Below are positions 28,400 to 37,126 of a stretch of DNA of 64,000 nucleotides, piece by piece. The notes beneath the pieces are model-generated. The model did not search any database and was not told the origin of the DNA. It saw only the letters and a list, made by a program, of their open reading frames with translations. This DNA comes from Bacteroidaceae bacterium (GTDB lineage Bacteria > Bacteroidota > Bacteroidia > Bacteroidales > Bacteroidaceae). Numbering within the stretch: the first letter of the stretch is position 1; each line of letters starts with the position of its first letter. Made by a program: the position numbers and the translations under genes. The stretch spans positions 1 through 64,000 of the forward strand of contig JAFXGX010000016.1 of NCBI GenBank assembly GCA_017536695.1, in the 5' to 3' direction.

Positions 28400-29497
28400 A
28401 TGAGCGAAAAGAACAGAATACGTGTCGGCATTACACAAGGCGACATCAACGGCGTTGGATATGAGGTCATATTCAAGGCATTCAGCAATACCGAGATGTT
28501 CGATATTTGTACCCCCATCGTGTACGGCTCGCCCAAAGTGGCGGCCTACCACCGCAAGGCATTGGAGATGGAGATACAGTACAACACTATCGAAAGGGTC
28601 GAGGAGGCACAGAACGGCAGGCTGAACATAATAAACTGCAACAGCGATGAAGTACACATTGAACTTGGAGCAAACACCCCCGAGGCCGGTGCCGCAGCAT
28701 TCCAGGCACTTGAGAAAGCCGTTGCTGACTGCCAGGCAGGCAAGATTGACGTCATTGTCACAGCCCCGATAAACAAGAGTGCGATACATAGCGAGGAGTT
28801 CAACTTCCCCGGACACACAGAATATCTGCAGGAGCGTTGCGGAGAGGATGCGAAATCACTCATGATACTCTGCAGCGGTGGCATGCGTGTAGCCGTAGCC
28901 ACGTCTCACATGGCGCTGAAGGATATACCCGCAGCCATCACCCCCGAACTTCTTGAAGAGAAGATAACCCTGCTCAACAACAGCATGAAGGAGGATTTCA
29001 ACATCGACGCTCCCAAGATTGCGGTACTCTCGCTGAACCCCCACTCAGGCGACAACGGCCTGCTCGGTAACGAGGAGATAGAGATTATTTCACCCACAAT
29101 ACGCAAGATGAACGACAGTGGCATCTTCTGCTACGGCCCGTTCGCGGCCGACGGCTTCATGGGCAGCGGCAAGTACTCATCGTTCGATGCAATACTTGCG
29201 ATGTACCACGACCAGGGCCTTGCTCCGTTGAAGGCACTCGCCATGAACGACGGTGTGAACTTCACCGCCGGGTTGCCAATCATACGCACCTCGCCCGCAC
29301 ATGGAGTCGCATATGACATCGCGGGCAAGGGCGAAGCCGATGAAAATTCGTTCCGTCAGGCAATATACGCAGCAATCGACATACTGCGCAACCGCAGGTT
29401 CTACAGCGAGGCACGCCGCAACCCGTTGCGCAAGATGTACTTCGAGAAGCGCGATGACAGCAACCGCCTCAACCTGCAACAGGCCGACAACGAGTAA
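28400..29497 (+). CDS. pdxA: 4-hydroxythreonine-4-phosphate dehydrogenase PdxA
   Basis: A 365-residue enzyme of the PdxA family, which oxidises 4-phosphohydroxy-L-threonine in pyridoxal-5'-phosphate synthesis. The opening RVGITQGDINGVGYEV and the metal-binding histidines in FPGHTEYL, MYHDQGLAPLKAL and SPAHGVAYDIAGKG are all visible. It is followed after 13 nt by the nucleotidyltransferase gene, so it may be transcribed into the head-group operon, though functionally distinct. Confidence 0.94.
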   Translation: MSEKNRIRVGITQGDINGVGYEVIFKAFSNTEMFDICTPIVYGSPKVAAYHRKALEMEIQYNTIERVEEAQNGRLNIINCNSDEVHIELGANTPEAGAAAFQALEKAVADCQAGKIDVIVTAPINKSAIHSEEFNFPGHTEYLQERCGEDAKSLMILCSGGMRVAVATSHMALKDIPAAITPELLEEKITLLNNSMKEDFNIDAPKIAVLSLNPHSGDNGLLGNEEIEIISPTIRKMNDSGIFCYGPFAADGFMGSGKYSSFDAILAMYHDQGLAPLKALAMNDGVNFTAGLPIIRTSPAHGVAYDIAGKGEADENSFRQAIYAAIDILRNRRFYSEARRNPLRKMYFEKRDDSNRLNLQQADNE

Positions 29498-29510
29498 CCG
29501 CCCGCAAACA

Positions 29511-30206
29511 ATGAAGTTCGCTATTATTGCAGCAGGAGAAGGTTCGCGTCTGGCAAGTGAAGGCGTGAAATCCCCCAAGCCGATGATTCAGCTGCAAGGC
29601 ACTCCCATTATCGAGCGCCTTGTAAGGATATTCATGCGTCATGGCGCCACCACGATAAGTATCATAGTCAACGAAGAACAACCCGAGACGCTCGCGCACC
29701 TGAAAGAGCTGCAGAAAGAGTTCCCCATTGATATTGTCGTGAGGAACACCCCAAGTTCAATGCACAGCATGCACGCGCTGAGCCACCTCCTGCGTGGCGA
29801 CAAGTTCTGCCTCACCACAGTGGACACACTCTTTCACGAGGATGAGTTCGACTCATACATCAAGGCACTAGAGGATAGCGACGACGGTATAATGGCTGTA
29901 ACCGACTACATCGATGATGAGAAGCCGCTTTACGTGGAGACCGACGGAGAGCTGAACATAACAGCTTTCGGCGACAAGCCTTGCGAGACATCGCGTTATA
30001 TCTCGGGAGGCATATACGGGCTCTCCCCCAAAGCACTCGACATTCTTGACGACTGCATGAGAGAAGGAGTCTCGCGCATGCGCAACTTCCAACGACGTAT
30101 GGTGGAGAGCGGCATGAAGCTCAAGGCATACCCTTTCAGCAAAATCATCGACATCGACCACGCCGAAGACATAGCCAAGGCCGAGAAATTCCTATCCGAG
30201 AGATGA
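29511..30206 (+). CDS. NTP transferase (sugar- or alcohol-phosphate nucleotidyltransferase)
   Basis: A 231-residue protein with the nucleotidyltransferase signature AAGEGSRL followed by SPKPMIQLQG, the G-x-G-x-R and K-P elements that bind NTP. The short length resembles single-domain cytidylyltransferases such as LicC or IspD-like enzymes. The start at 29511 is chosen because it begins with the conserved motif; the longer open frame overlaps pdxA. It is first in a four-gene overlapping operon with ATP-grasp, CDP-alcohol phosphatidyltransferase and HAD genes, so making a CDP-alcohol for the third enzyme is a reasonable inference. Confidence 0.85.
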   Translation: MKFAIIAAGEGSRLASEGVKSPKPMIQLQGTPIIERLVRIFMRHGATTISIIVNEEQPETLAHLKELQKEFPIDIVVRNTPSSMHSMHALSHLLRGDKFCLTTVDTLFHEDEFDSYIKALEDSDDGIMAVTDYIDDEKPLYVETDGELNITAFGDKPCETSRYISGGIYGLSPKALDILDDCMREGVSRMRNFQRRMVESGMKLKAYPFSKIIDIDHAEDIAKAEKFLSER

Positions 30207-31027
30207 AGATAGCAACCATAGCACGCGACGTTTCCCACTCGCCCAACATGGCGGCGAACGATGCAGCCATACTCGGGTGCGTTGCCGATGAACTGCGTGC
30301 AAAAGGCTTGCAGGTCATCGAGGCGAACGAGGCGGAGTTGCCGGACGGTTGCGCTGCTGTGTGCCACATGTCGCGCAGCCCCGGGCTCCTGAAGAGACTC
30401 AAAGAGGCAGAGCGTTGCGGAGTTACCGTCATCAACAGCCCCGCAGCAGTCGAGAACTGCTCGCGCCTGAAGATGATGCAGAAGATGAAAGAGGCCGGCA
30501 TCAAGCAGCCCCCCTACTGCTTGATTGACGAGCGCACTCCACTTGAGAGTCTCCGCTACCCCGCATGGCTCAAACGCACTGACGGCTGGAGCATACACAG
30601 CGATGATGTATGCTTTGTAAGGAACGCCGATGAAGCAAAAGAGGCGTTTGACAACATGCGCAGCAGAGGAATAACAAGAGTTGTCCATTGCGGGCATATC
30701 GCAGGAGACATAGTGAAATTCTACGGAGTCGGGAAAAATTTCTTCCGTCACATCTACCCCGACCCCGAAAAGAGCAAGTTCGGACTCGAGAAGATAAACG
30801 GTGCCCCGCACCGCTATCCCTTCAGTCTCGATGAGATGAAGAGAACCGTATTTTCCGCAGCCGAGAGCATAGGTCTTGAGATATACGGCGGCGACTGCAT
30901 AGTATGTGAGGACGGGGCGATATATATAATTGACATGAACGATTTCCCGAGCTTCTCGGCCATACGGGACGAGGCTGCCGGGGAGATTGCAGAATACATC
31001 ATAAACAGAATAACCGAAGAGAGATGA
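30203..31027 (+). CDS. ATP-grasp-like protein
   Basis: A 274-residue protein. It has an N-terminal alpha/beta region, a central segment with LKMMQKMKEAGIKQPPYCLID as in RimK-type ATP-grasp proteins, and a C-terminal metal-site-like block (IYIIDMNDFPSF) where D and N would bind Mg-ATP. Family and substrate are uncertain. It overlaps both neighbours by ATGA junctions, implying a strictly coupled operon. Such enzymes usually ligate a carboxylate to an amine. Confidence 0.7.
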   Translation: MKIATIARDVSHSPNMAANDAAILGCVADELRAKGLQVIEANEAELPDGCAAVCHMSRSPGLLKRLKEAERCGVTVINSPAAVENCSRLKMMQKMKEAGIKQPPYCLIDERTPLESLRYPAWLKRTDGWSIHSDDVCFVRNADEAKEAFDNMRSRGITRVVHCGHIAGDIVKFYGVGKNFFRHIYPDPEKSKFGLEKINGAPHRYPFSLDEMKRTVFSAAESIGLEIYGGDCIVCEDGAIYIIDMNDFPSFSAIRDEAAGEIAEYIINRITEER

Positions 31028-31977
31028 AAAAAGAAGATAAAGAACTCTATCTTGCATCCATAAAGTCAGTCGACACAGAAGAGTTCCTCGACATGTGGTT
31101 CTACCGCCCGTTAGGGTTCAGTTGCGCCCTGTTCTTCCGCAACAGAGGCATACATCCGAACGTTATTACCATACTGTCAATTTTTTTGGGCATAGGCGCA
31201 GGCATATGCTTCATGCAGGATGAGCTGCGCTGGAACATGCTCGGAGTGCTGCTGCTCATGTGGGCGAACCTTTACGACAGCACCGACGGTCAGCTGGCAC
31301 GCATGACAGGACAGAAGACCCGTTGGGGACGTATCCTCGACGGCTTTGCCGGTGACTGCTGGTTCTTCTGCATCTATTTTGCCATTGCAGCAAGGGAGAC
31401 CTTCGAGCCAATCCCGTTCATGCCCGACTACAACTGGGGTGTTGCCATATGGATATTGGTATCGTACAGCGGGTTCTGGATTCACGGCTCGCAGTGTCAG
31501 CTTGCTGACTACTACCGTAACATACACCTATACTTTACCAACGAGAAGAACGGTAACGAGTTCCACAACTCCATTGCACAGAAGAAAGAGTTCGATGAGA
31601 CCCCATGGAAAGGCAACTTTTTCTGGAAAGTATTCCTCAATGCATACGTACAGTATGTAACCAATCAGGAGCGCATGTCCCCCATGTTCCAGAAGTTCAT
31701 CAAGACCGTCTACAAGCACTACGGGACCAATATCCCACGCGGATTACGCGAAGAGTTCCGCAAGGGAAGCCTCCCGCTCATGAAGTACACCAATTTCATA
31801 ACCTTCAACTCACGCGCCATAATGCTATGCTTTACAATGCTCATCGGCGAGCTGTGGATGTATCTCGCGTTCGAGCTTATAGTGCTGATGGCAGCATTCC
31901 TTTATATGAGGTACAGGCATGAGAGCCTTTGCAGCAGACTCACACAGAAAATCGAGGAGGGATATGAGTTCAATTAA
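31024..31977 (+). CDS. CDP-alcohol phosphatidyltransferase family protein
   Basis: A 317-residue membrane enzyme with several hydrophobic segments after residue 45. The family motif is visible at D85-x-x-D88-G89-x-x-A92-R93-(x8)-G102-x-x-x-D106, but the expected fourth aspartate at 110 is Gly, with Asp at 111. The family swaps an alcohol for CMP on a CDP-linked donor in the membrane. An upstream nucleotidyltransferase and downstream HAD suggest a head-group route. The product is unknown. Confidence 0.85.
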   Translation: MKKEDKELYLASIKSVDTEEFLDMWFYRPLGFSCALFFRNRGIHPNVITILSIFLGIGAGICFMQDELRWNMLGVLLLMWANLYDSTDGQLARMTGQKTRWGRILDGFAGDCWFFCIYFAIAARETFEPIPFMPDYNWGVAIWILVSYSGFWIHGSQCQLADYYRNIHLYFTNEKNGNEFHNSIAQKKEFDETPWKGNFFWKVFLNAYVQYVTNQERMSPMFQKFIKTVYKHYGTNIPRGLREEFRKGSLPLMKYTNFITFNSRAIMLCFTMLIGELWMYLAFELIVLMAAFLYMRYRHESLCSRLTQKIEEGYEFN

Positions 31978-32683
31978 AGGCATAATATTCGACTATGGCG
32001 GCACCATAGACACCGACGGCATCCACTGGGGCGAACTCATCTGGAGCGAATATCAGGCGGCAGGAGTCGACATCGACAGACAGACCTACCGCGATGCATA
32101 TGTCCATGGTGAGCGCTCCTTGGCCAAGAACCCCATAATAGAGCCGACAGACACGTTCCGCACCCTGTTGTGCAAGAAGATGAAACTGCATTTCGAATAT
32201 CTGCGCGACACCATGCCTGGCAAGGATTTCGGCAAAGAGAAAGAGGAAGAGGTTGTACAGCGATGCTACGGAAGGGTGCTTGCGACACTTGAGCGCACCC
32301 GCGCCATTGTCAAGGAGTTGGCGACGCACTACCCCATTGTCCTTGTAACCAATTTCTACGGCAACATGCCAGTCGTACTAAAGGAGTTCGCGCTCGACGG
32401 CATATTCAAGGAGATAGTCGAGTCATCCGTTGTAGGGCTGCGCAAGCCCGACCCTGCACTCTTTGCCCTTGGTGTCAAGAGCCTCGGATTCAATCCCGAT
32501 GAGATTGTTGTCATTGGAGATTCATACAGCAAAGACATATACCCTGCGTCATCACTCGGTTGCCGTACCATTTGGATTAAGAAAATCTGTTGGGCCAAAG
32601 AGGCTGTCACACCGGGGTACGGACCGACGGAGACCGTCGATGCACTGGAGAAAGTTCCGCAAATCATCGGCAAGCTGCAATAG
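31964..32683 (+). CDS. HAD-superfamily hydrolase
   Basis: A 239-residue HAD protein. Motif I is DYGGTID (nucleophile Asp; the +2 acid/base position is Gly as in some HAD families), motif II VTNFYGN, motif III K in VGLRKPD, motif IV GDSYSKDI. A GAGGAGG sequence 5 nt before the ATG at 31964 supports this start, which overlaps the previous gene by 14 nt. It is probably a phosphatase acting on the product or precursor of the CDP-alcohol enzyme; this is inferred from the operon. Confidence 0.84.
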   Translation: MSSIKGIIFDYGGTIDTDGIHWGELIWSEYQAAGVDIDRQTYRDAYVHGERSLAKNPIIEPTDTFRTLLCKKMKLHFEYLRDTMPGKDFGKEKEEEVVQRCYGRVLATLERTRAIVKELATHYPIVLVTNFYGNMPVVLKEFALDGIFKEIVESSVVGLRKPDPALFALGVKSLGFNPDEIVVIGDSYSKDIYPASSLGCRTIWIKKICWAKEAVTPGYGPTETVDALEKVPQIIGKLQ

Positions 32684-32748
32684 CAGCAAGAACAGAAACC
32701 GCCCGTATTGCGTTTTATAAAGGTAGATAACCATCAAATGAAACCTTT

Positions 32749-34044
32749 ATGAAACGCAATCTTTTTATCGGCACATTGCTGTTGGCAGCAACAGCCGCCA
32801 GCGCCCAGTTCAGCCCCGAGAATTATGAAGCCATGCACAGCGACAGCTGCTGGCACTTCACGTTCGACTACGACACCCCACGGATGCCCAAGGATGCCGG
32901 CATGCTTGTCGTGACACATGTATGCACCCCCGACACGTGTGTCAGTTCCGCCACACGCCACCTTCAGGGCAAACGCTACGCAAGAAGATACGTCAAGAGA
33001 TACGGCAGCCGTCCCGAGCTTCACGGCGAGGGAAGCCACCGTTGCACGCTGAGTGTACCCGAGCATGCGATGAGCGACACGGTGTATGCCGTGACATACA
33101 GCGAATATGACAACGGCAGCGAAGTTGAGTTCATATGCGATACCATGGCAATATGCATGCCCGAATGCCCGCCGATGAGCTGTCACAGAGTAAAGCCGAC
33201 AGCAAGTGTGGCCGACCACCTTGCCATGAGCAACCCGCATGTCCACAGCATACGCAACTATGTACCACTGACACCGGACAATGCAGGAGAGATGCCCGTT
33301 ACACCCAGTGTTGTCCGTTACGTCACAAACAGCAGTCTTATCGATCCCACCTATCTTGACAATGCAAAGAACATCGAGGAACTCATGGGAATCATCGATG
33401 CAGTACTCGCCGACAGCAGCACACGCATCGAGGCGGTACAGATAGCAGGCTACACCTCGCCCGACGGCGGCGACAGGAAGCAGCTCGGGCTGGCACGCGC
33501 CACAGCCATGCGCGACCACATACGCAAGCACCACAACCTGCCCGACTCCGTTTTCGAGACAGTCGCAGGAGGTACCAACTGGAATGTTGTCTACTCTAAT
33601 ATAAGGAGCATTGACAACGGTAACGCCGACAGCCTCATAGTAGCCCTGAAGAAGGAGCCCGACCCACGTAAGAGAGAAGCCGCGCTCAAGAGATACAGGA
33701 ACGGCACACTCTACCGTCAACTGACAGAGAGGATGTTCCCCGAGCAACGTATGGCATGCTGCACAGGCGTTTACTACAGCAAACTCCCCGACAGCATATC
33801 CGTCTCGCTGAACAGGATTGTCAATGAGCTTGTCAACAACCCCAACCCCGACTATCGCAGACTCATAGCCGAGCTGAAACAGTACAACAACGACCCCAGG
33901 GCACTCAACCTGCAAGGAGTAATCGACTACCGCCGACACCGCCGACACGCTGCCGAAAAAGCCTTCGCCAAGGCTGCATCCATGGGCGATGAGCAGGCAT
34001 CGGTGAACCTGCAGATAGTGGAAAGTAACAAAAGTATGGAGTAA
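32749..34044 (+). CDS. OmpA-like-domain exported protein
   Basis: A 431-residue protein with a signal peptide (to about residue 20, ATAASAQ). An N-terminal beta-rich domain holds many cysteines. A central OmpA-like block (about 215-290) reads IAGYTSPDGGDRKQLGLARATAMRDHI, matching the SPxG...LSxxRA motif that binds peptidoglycan. The last 90 residues are helical and Sel1/TPR-like. It may anchor an envelope structure and resembles DUF3868-type proteins of Bacteroides, but I am not certain of the family. Confidence 0.65.
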   Translation: MKRNLFIGTLLLAATAASAQFSPENYEAMHSDSCWHFTFDYDTPRMPKDAGMLVVTHVCTPDTCVSSATRHLQGKRYARRYVKRYGSRPELHGEGSHRCTLSVPEHAMSDTVYAVTYSEYDNGSEVEFICDTMAICMPECPPMSCHRVKPTASVADHLAMSNPHVHSIRNYVPLTPDNAGEMPVTPSVVRYVTNSSLIDPTYLDNAKNIEELMGIIDAVLADSSTRIEAVQIAGYTSPDGGDRKQLGLARATAMRDHIRKHHNLPDSVFETVAGGTNWNVVYSNIRSIDNGNADSLIVALKKEPDPRKREAALKRYRNGTLYRQLTERMFPEQRMACCTGVYYSKLPDSISVSLNRIVNELVNNPNPDYRRLIAELKQYNNDPRALNLQGVIDYRRHRRHAAEKAFAKAASMGDEQASVNLQIVESNKSME

Positions 34045-34095
34045 TGCAGCTGTTTTTAGCAACAAAGCATTAGAGGAGCATTAATATAAAATCAT

Positions 34096-34121
34096 TATCT
34101 TTGCACTATAACAGTGCAAAG
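34096..34121 (+). promoter_or_regulatory. promoter with overlapping palindromic operator
   Basis: TATCTTTG (34096-34103) is a perfect TAnnTTTG -7 box. Starting inside it, CTTTGCACT (34099-34107) pairs with AGTGCAAAG (34113-34121) around ATAAC. The palindrome covers the -7 box and transcription start of the metal permease gene (ATG at 34133), so a repressor bound there would block initiation. Which regulator binds is unknown. Confidence 0.55.
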
Positions 34122-34132
34122 ATTTTTATATT

Positions 34133-35395
34133 ATGGAAGAATATATCTACCCCCTTCTGAACCTGCTCAACGAGATGAGCCCCTATCTGCTCTTCGGCTT
34201 TTTCATAGCAGGCGTGCTTCATGAGTTCGTCCCCCGCAGAATCTATGCCGACAAGCTCTCAGGCAACAATTTCCGTTCCGTATTCTGGGCGACAATGTTC
34301 GGCATACCCCTGCCGCTCTGCTCATGCGGAGTCATCCCTACAGCAGCATCGCTGCGACGTGAAGGAGCATCAAAGGGAGCTACGGTATCGTTTCTGATAG
34401 CGACACCGCAGACCGGCGTCGACTCCATTCTTGCGACGGCATCCGTCCTTGGCATTCCGTTTGCCATAATGCGTCCGTTGGCCGCACTCGTGACAGCAGT
34501 GGCCGGAGGCTGCATAACAAACAGGGTAAACAGGAACGACAAGAACCAGAGTGTTGTCATCAATGAAGAGAAGGAGAACAAGAGTCTCTTGCAGAAGTGC
34601 GTCGGTACACTCCGTTACGGATTCATCGAGATGCTGCAGAACATTGGGAAATGGATTGTGTTGGGTCTTGTCATAGCAGCGATAATAACCATAGCAGTTC
34701 CAGAGAGTTTCTTCACGCAGTTCAGCGGATACCCAATACTCAGCATGCTCATTGTCCTTGCATTGGCAGTCCCCATGTACCTTTGCGCCACAGGCTCAAT
34801 ACCCATTGCCGCGGCACTCATCCTCAAGGGGCTCTCCCCGGGTGCAGCCCTTGTCCTGCTCATGGCAGGCCCGGCAACAAGCATGGCAGCCATACTGGTT
34901 ACAAATAAGATACTCGGGCGCAAGACACTCATCGTTTATCTGCTGACCGTCATTGCCGGTGCAATGGGATTCGGTCTGCTTATCGACTATGCCCTGCCCG
35001 CCGAATGGTTTACCGGAGCCATAAAGCTCCACGGCGAGGGATGCTGCCATGCAGGGGAGGCACCATGGTGGCAGACCGCATCAAGCATCATATTCATTGT
35101 ACTGCTTGCCGTAGCCTACATACTCAAGCTCCGCAGGAAAGGAGAATGCAACTGCAGCCACGATGACGGCTGCTCATGCGACAAGGCACAGAGTTTCAGG
35201 ATAGAAGGCATGATGTGCAACCATTGCAGGGAAAATGTCGAGAAGAGCCTGAGACAGTTAGATGGCGTTGAAGATGTACATGTTGACCTTGGTAAGGGAA
35301 CTGCTTACGTCAAGGGAGAGAATATCGACAGAGACAATGTCATCGCGACCATCAATTCCCTTGGTTACAGATATATCCCCGAAGAAAGAGGGTAA
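34133..35395 (+). CDS. SO_0444-type metal efflux permease with C-terminal HMA domain
   Basis: A 420-residue protein. Residues 1-335 form a permease of the SO_0444 type with about 8 membrane segments and the conserved PLCSCGVIP and CATGSIPIA blocks. A linker rich in Cys and His follows (HGEGCCHAGE, CNCSHDDGCSCD). Residues about 355-420 form a heavy-metal-associated domain with MMCNHC, the MxCxxC-like metal site. It exports Cu or Zn from the cytoplasm in related species. A palindromic operator at the promoter suggests metal-responsive control. Confidence 0.88.
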   Translation: MEEYIYPLLNLLNEMSPYLLFGFFIAGVLHEFVPRRIYADKLSGNNFRSVFWATMFGIPLPLCSCGVIPTAASLRREGASKGATVSFLIATPQTGVDSILATASVLGIPFAIMRPLAALVTAVAGGCITNRVNRNDKNQSVVINEEKENKSLLQKCVGTLRYGFIEMLQNIGKWIVLGLVIAAIITIAVPESFFTQFSGYPILSMLIVLALAVPMYLCATGSIPIAAALILKGLSPGAALVLLMAGPATSMAAILVTNKILGRKTLIVYLLTVIAGAMGFGLLIDYALPAEWFTGAIKLHGEGCCHAGEAPWWQTASSIIFIVLLAVAYILKLRRKGECNCSHDDGCSCDKAQSFRIEGMMCNHCRENVEKSLRQLDGVEDVHVDLGKGTAYVKGENIDRDNVIATINSLGYRYIPEERG

Positions 35396-35471
35396 AAACG
35401 ACCAAACACATTTCAAAAACTGCACAAAAATTTAAAAATGTGCAATTTTTATCAAATTAGAACAACATTAT

Positions 35472-35518
35472 AAAAGAAGAATGGAGTTGCAGCCTTGCTG
35501 CAGCTCCATTCTTCTTTT
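35472..35518. terminator. bidirectional terminator
   Basis: A near-perfect 21-bp inverted repeat with a 5-nt loop, A-rich at its left end and T-rich at its right end, separates the convergent permease and acetyltransferase genes. It overlaps the last bases of the minus-strand gene. Confidence 0.9.
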
Positions 35519-36077
35519 ATGATTCTTGTCTTATTACCCTGCACGGCACCCCCACCGCCACACAACCGGCCGGGATATCCCTGTTCACAAGGCTCCCGGC
35601 CCCGATGGTAACATTGTCACCTATTGTAACACCCGGCAATACCGTAACACCCGCACCAATCCACACATTGTTACCCACAGTAATCGGGCGCGCATACTCC
35701 AGCCCCTTGTTACGCAGCTCCACCTCAAGCGGATGCCCGGCCGTGGTGAAGCAGCAGTTTGGAGCAATGAACACATTGTCGCCGAATGTCACAGGCGCAG
35801 CATCAAGAATAACGAGATTATGATTCGCATAGAAGTTCTCACCCAGCGCGATGTTATAGCCATAATCGCACCAGAAAGAGGGCTCGATAACGAAATTCTG
35901 CGGAGTAGAACCCACAATACGTCTGAGCAGTTCCATCTTTCTGTCAGCAGCATCATAGGGCAGAGTGTTGAACTCCTGGCATAGAGCCTTGCACTTTGAG
36001 CGCTGCTCAATCAGTTCAGGGTCATAGTTTGCGTCATACAGCTGCCCCGAAGCCATTATTTCCCTCGTTCTCTCCAT
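35517..36077 (-). CDS. sugar O-acetyltransferase, maltose/galactoside type
   Basis: A 186-residue left-handed beta-helix acetyltransferase of the LacA/Maa type. It opens with an N-terminal helical segment, then has hexapeptide repeats including FIAPNCCF, VGNNVWIGAGVTVLPGV and IGDNVTIGAGSLVNRDI. The histidine in TTAGHP fits the catalytic His. It acetylates a sugar from acetyl-CoA; the sugar is unknown. Its start touches the stop of pflA, so the two are coupled although unrelated in function. Confidence 0.88.
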   Translation of the reverse strand: MERTREIMASGQLYDANYDPELIEQRSKCKALCQEFNTLPYDAADRKMELLRRIVGSTPQNFVIEPSFWCDYGYNIALGENFYANHNLVILDAAPVTFGDNVFIAPNCCFTTAGHPLEVELRNKGLEYARPITVGNNVWIGAGVTVLPGVTIGDNVTIGAGSLVNRDIPAGCVAVGVPCRVIRQES

Positions 36078-36808
36078 CAGTTGACGTAAACACAGTCGAA
36101 ATATTCATCAAACAGTTTTCTTGCCTCCTCAAGCTGCTCGGGAGTATTCTCCTTTACACCCTTGAGCTTATACTCCATGCCAAGCGGTTCATACTTGTGC
36201 GCGCCCAAAGTATGATAAGGCAGCACCTCGACACGCTTAATCATATCGTAATCCTTGAAATGCTCTCCAAGCGCACGTATATCCTCTTCGAACGCGCTGT
36301 ATCCCTGCACGAGCACGTAGCGGATCCAGAACGGATGACCATTCTCCTGCAGCCACTTCGCCGTTGCGAGAGTCTGCTTGTTCTGACGCTCGGTAAGTAT
36401 TGTATGACGCTCGGGGTTGAACTGCTTTATATCGAGCATCACCAGGTCAACCAGCGACATCAGCTCCTCGACATCGCTGTTCCAAATGCTGCCGTTGGTA
36501 TCGAGGCACACATGGATTCCCTGCTCTTTCAGGCGCTTTACCAGCGGAACAAGCGCCTTTGCCTGAAATGTAGGCTCACCGCCGCTGAAGGTAACGCCGC
36601 CACGCTTGCCGAAGAAAGGTTTCTCGTTCATCGCCATGCGCACGATATCTTCAATGTCAGTCTCCTTGCTCTCGCCCTTGGGGTCGATAGTATCGGGATT
36701 TGCACAGTAGAGGCAACGGAAGTTACATCCCTGAAGAAAAACCACAAGTCGCAGTCCCGGACCGTCGAAAGTACCGAGAGACTCGTATGAATGTACTCTG
36801 ATTTTCAT
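36077..36808 (-). CDS. pflA: pyruvate formate-lyase activating enzyme
   Basis: A 243-residue radical-SAM enzyme. Cys28, Cys32 and Cys35 (CNFRCLYC) bind the 4Fe-4S cluster and GGEPTF follows. It places the glycyl radical on PflB under anaerobic conditions. It lies downstream of pflB on the same strand, separated by 318 nt of heptamer repeats, so the two may be transcribed separately. Confidence 0.93.
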   Translation of the reverse strand: MKIRVHSYESLGTFDGPGLRLVVFLQGCNFRCLYCANPDTIDPKGESKETDIEDIVRMAMNEKPFFGKRGGVTFSGGEPTFQAKALVPLVKRLKEQGIHVCLDTNGSIWNSDVEELMSLVDLVMLDIKQFNPERHTILTERQNKQTLATAKWLQENGHPFWIRYVLVQGYSAFEEDIRALGEHFKDYDMIKRVEVLPYHTLGAHKYEPLGMEYKLKGVKENTPEQLEEARKLFDEYFDCVYVN

Positions 36809-36817
36809 ATTGAAAAA

Positions 36818-36904
36818 GTGTAACGTTGAATGTTTAATGTTTAATGTGTAACGTTTAATGTTTAATGTGTAACGTTTAATGTTTAATGTGTAACGTTGAA
36901 TGTT
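36818..36904. repeat. heptamer tandem array (forward arm)
   Basis: Thirteen consecutive 7-nt units, the last partial, are variants of GTTTAAT (GTGTAAC, GTTGAAT, GTTTAAT), arranged mostly as GTGTAAC-GTTTAAT-GTTTAAT 21-mers. It begins 10 nt beyond the pflA start codon. No spacers are present, so it is not a CRISPR. Confidence 0.9.
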
Positions 36905-36951
36905 GTTTACAACATAGGTACTGTAGGGCGGGGTCGGCCCGTCCTGCGGGT

Positions 36952-37007
36952 GTTGAATGTTTAATGTTTAACGTTTAACATTAAACATTAAACATTTAAC
37001 ATTTAAC
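36952..37007. repeat. heptamer array (mixed and inverted arm)
   Basis: The same heptamers resume (GTTGAAT, GTTTAAT, GTTTAAC twice) and then switch to the reverse complement ATTAAAC and to ATTTAAC. The two halves can fold back on each other, and the inverted units can also pair with the first array across 36905-36951. Confidence 0.85.
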
Positions 37008-37073
37008 AATTGACCTTGCGCTTTTGGGTCTTTAGAGACCTTATATTCACGCAATCTTAAAGCTTTATGGGTT

Positions 37074-37108
37074 AAAAATAGGCCGACCTTGTGAGCCAGC
37101 CTATTTTT
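37074..37108 (-). terminator. terminator of pflB
   Basis: AAAAATAGGC (37074-37083) pairs with GCCTATTTTT (37099-37108). On the minus strand it follows the pflB stop and ends in a T-run. Confidence 0.88.
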
Positions 37109-37126
37109 ATCAAAGCATATCGATTA

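Noticed and set aside
28145..28816. 223-codon minus-strand frame opposite the pdxA start
   Set aside because: It covers the DUF4837 end and pdxA start; both plus-strand genes are well supported.
29996..31057. 353-codon minus-strand frame opposite the ATP-grasp gene
   Set aside because: It runs across several overlapping plus-strand genes that have motifs and coupled starts.
32734..34065. 443-codon minus-strand frame opposite the OmpA-like gene
   Set aside because: The plus-strand protein has a signal peptide and an OmpA-like motif; the antisense frame is a by-product of codon choice.
36818..37007. CRISPR array
   Set aside because: Units are 7 nt, adjacent and without spacers; no Cas genes are near.
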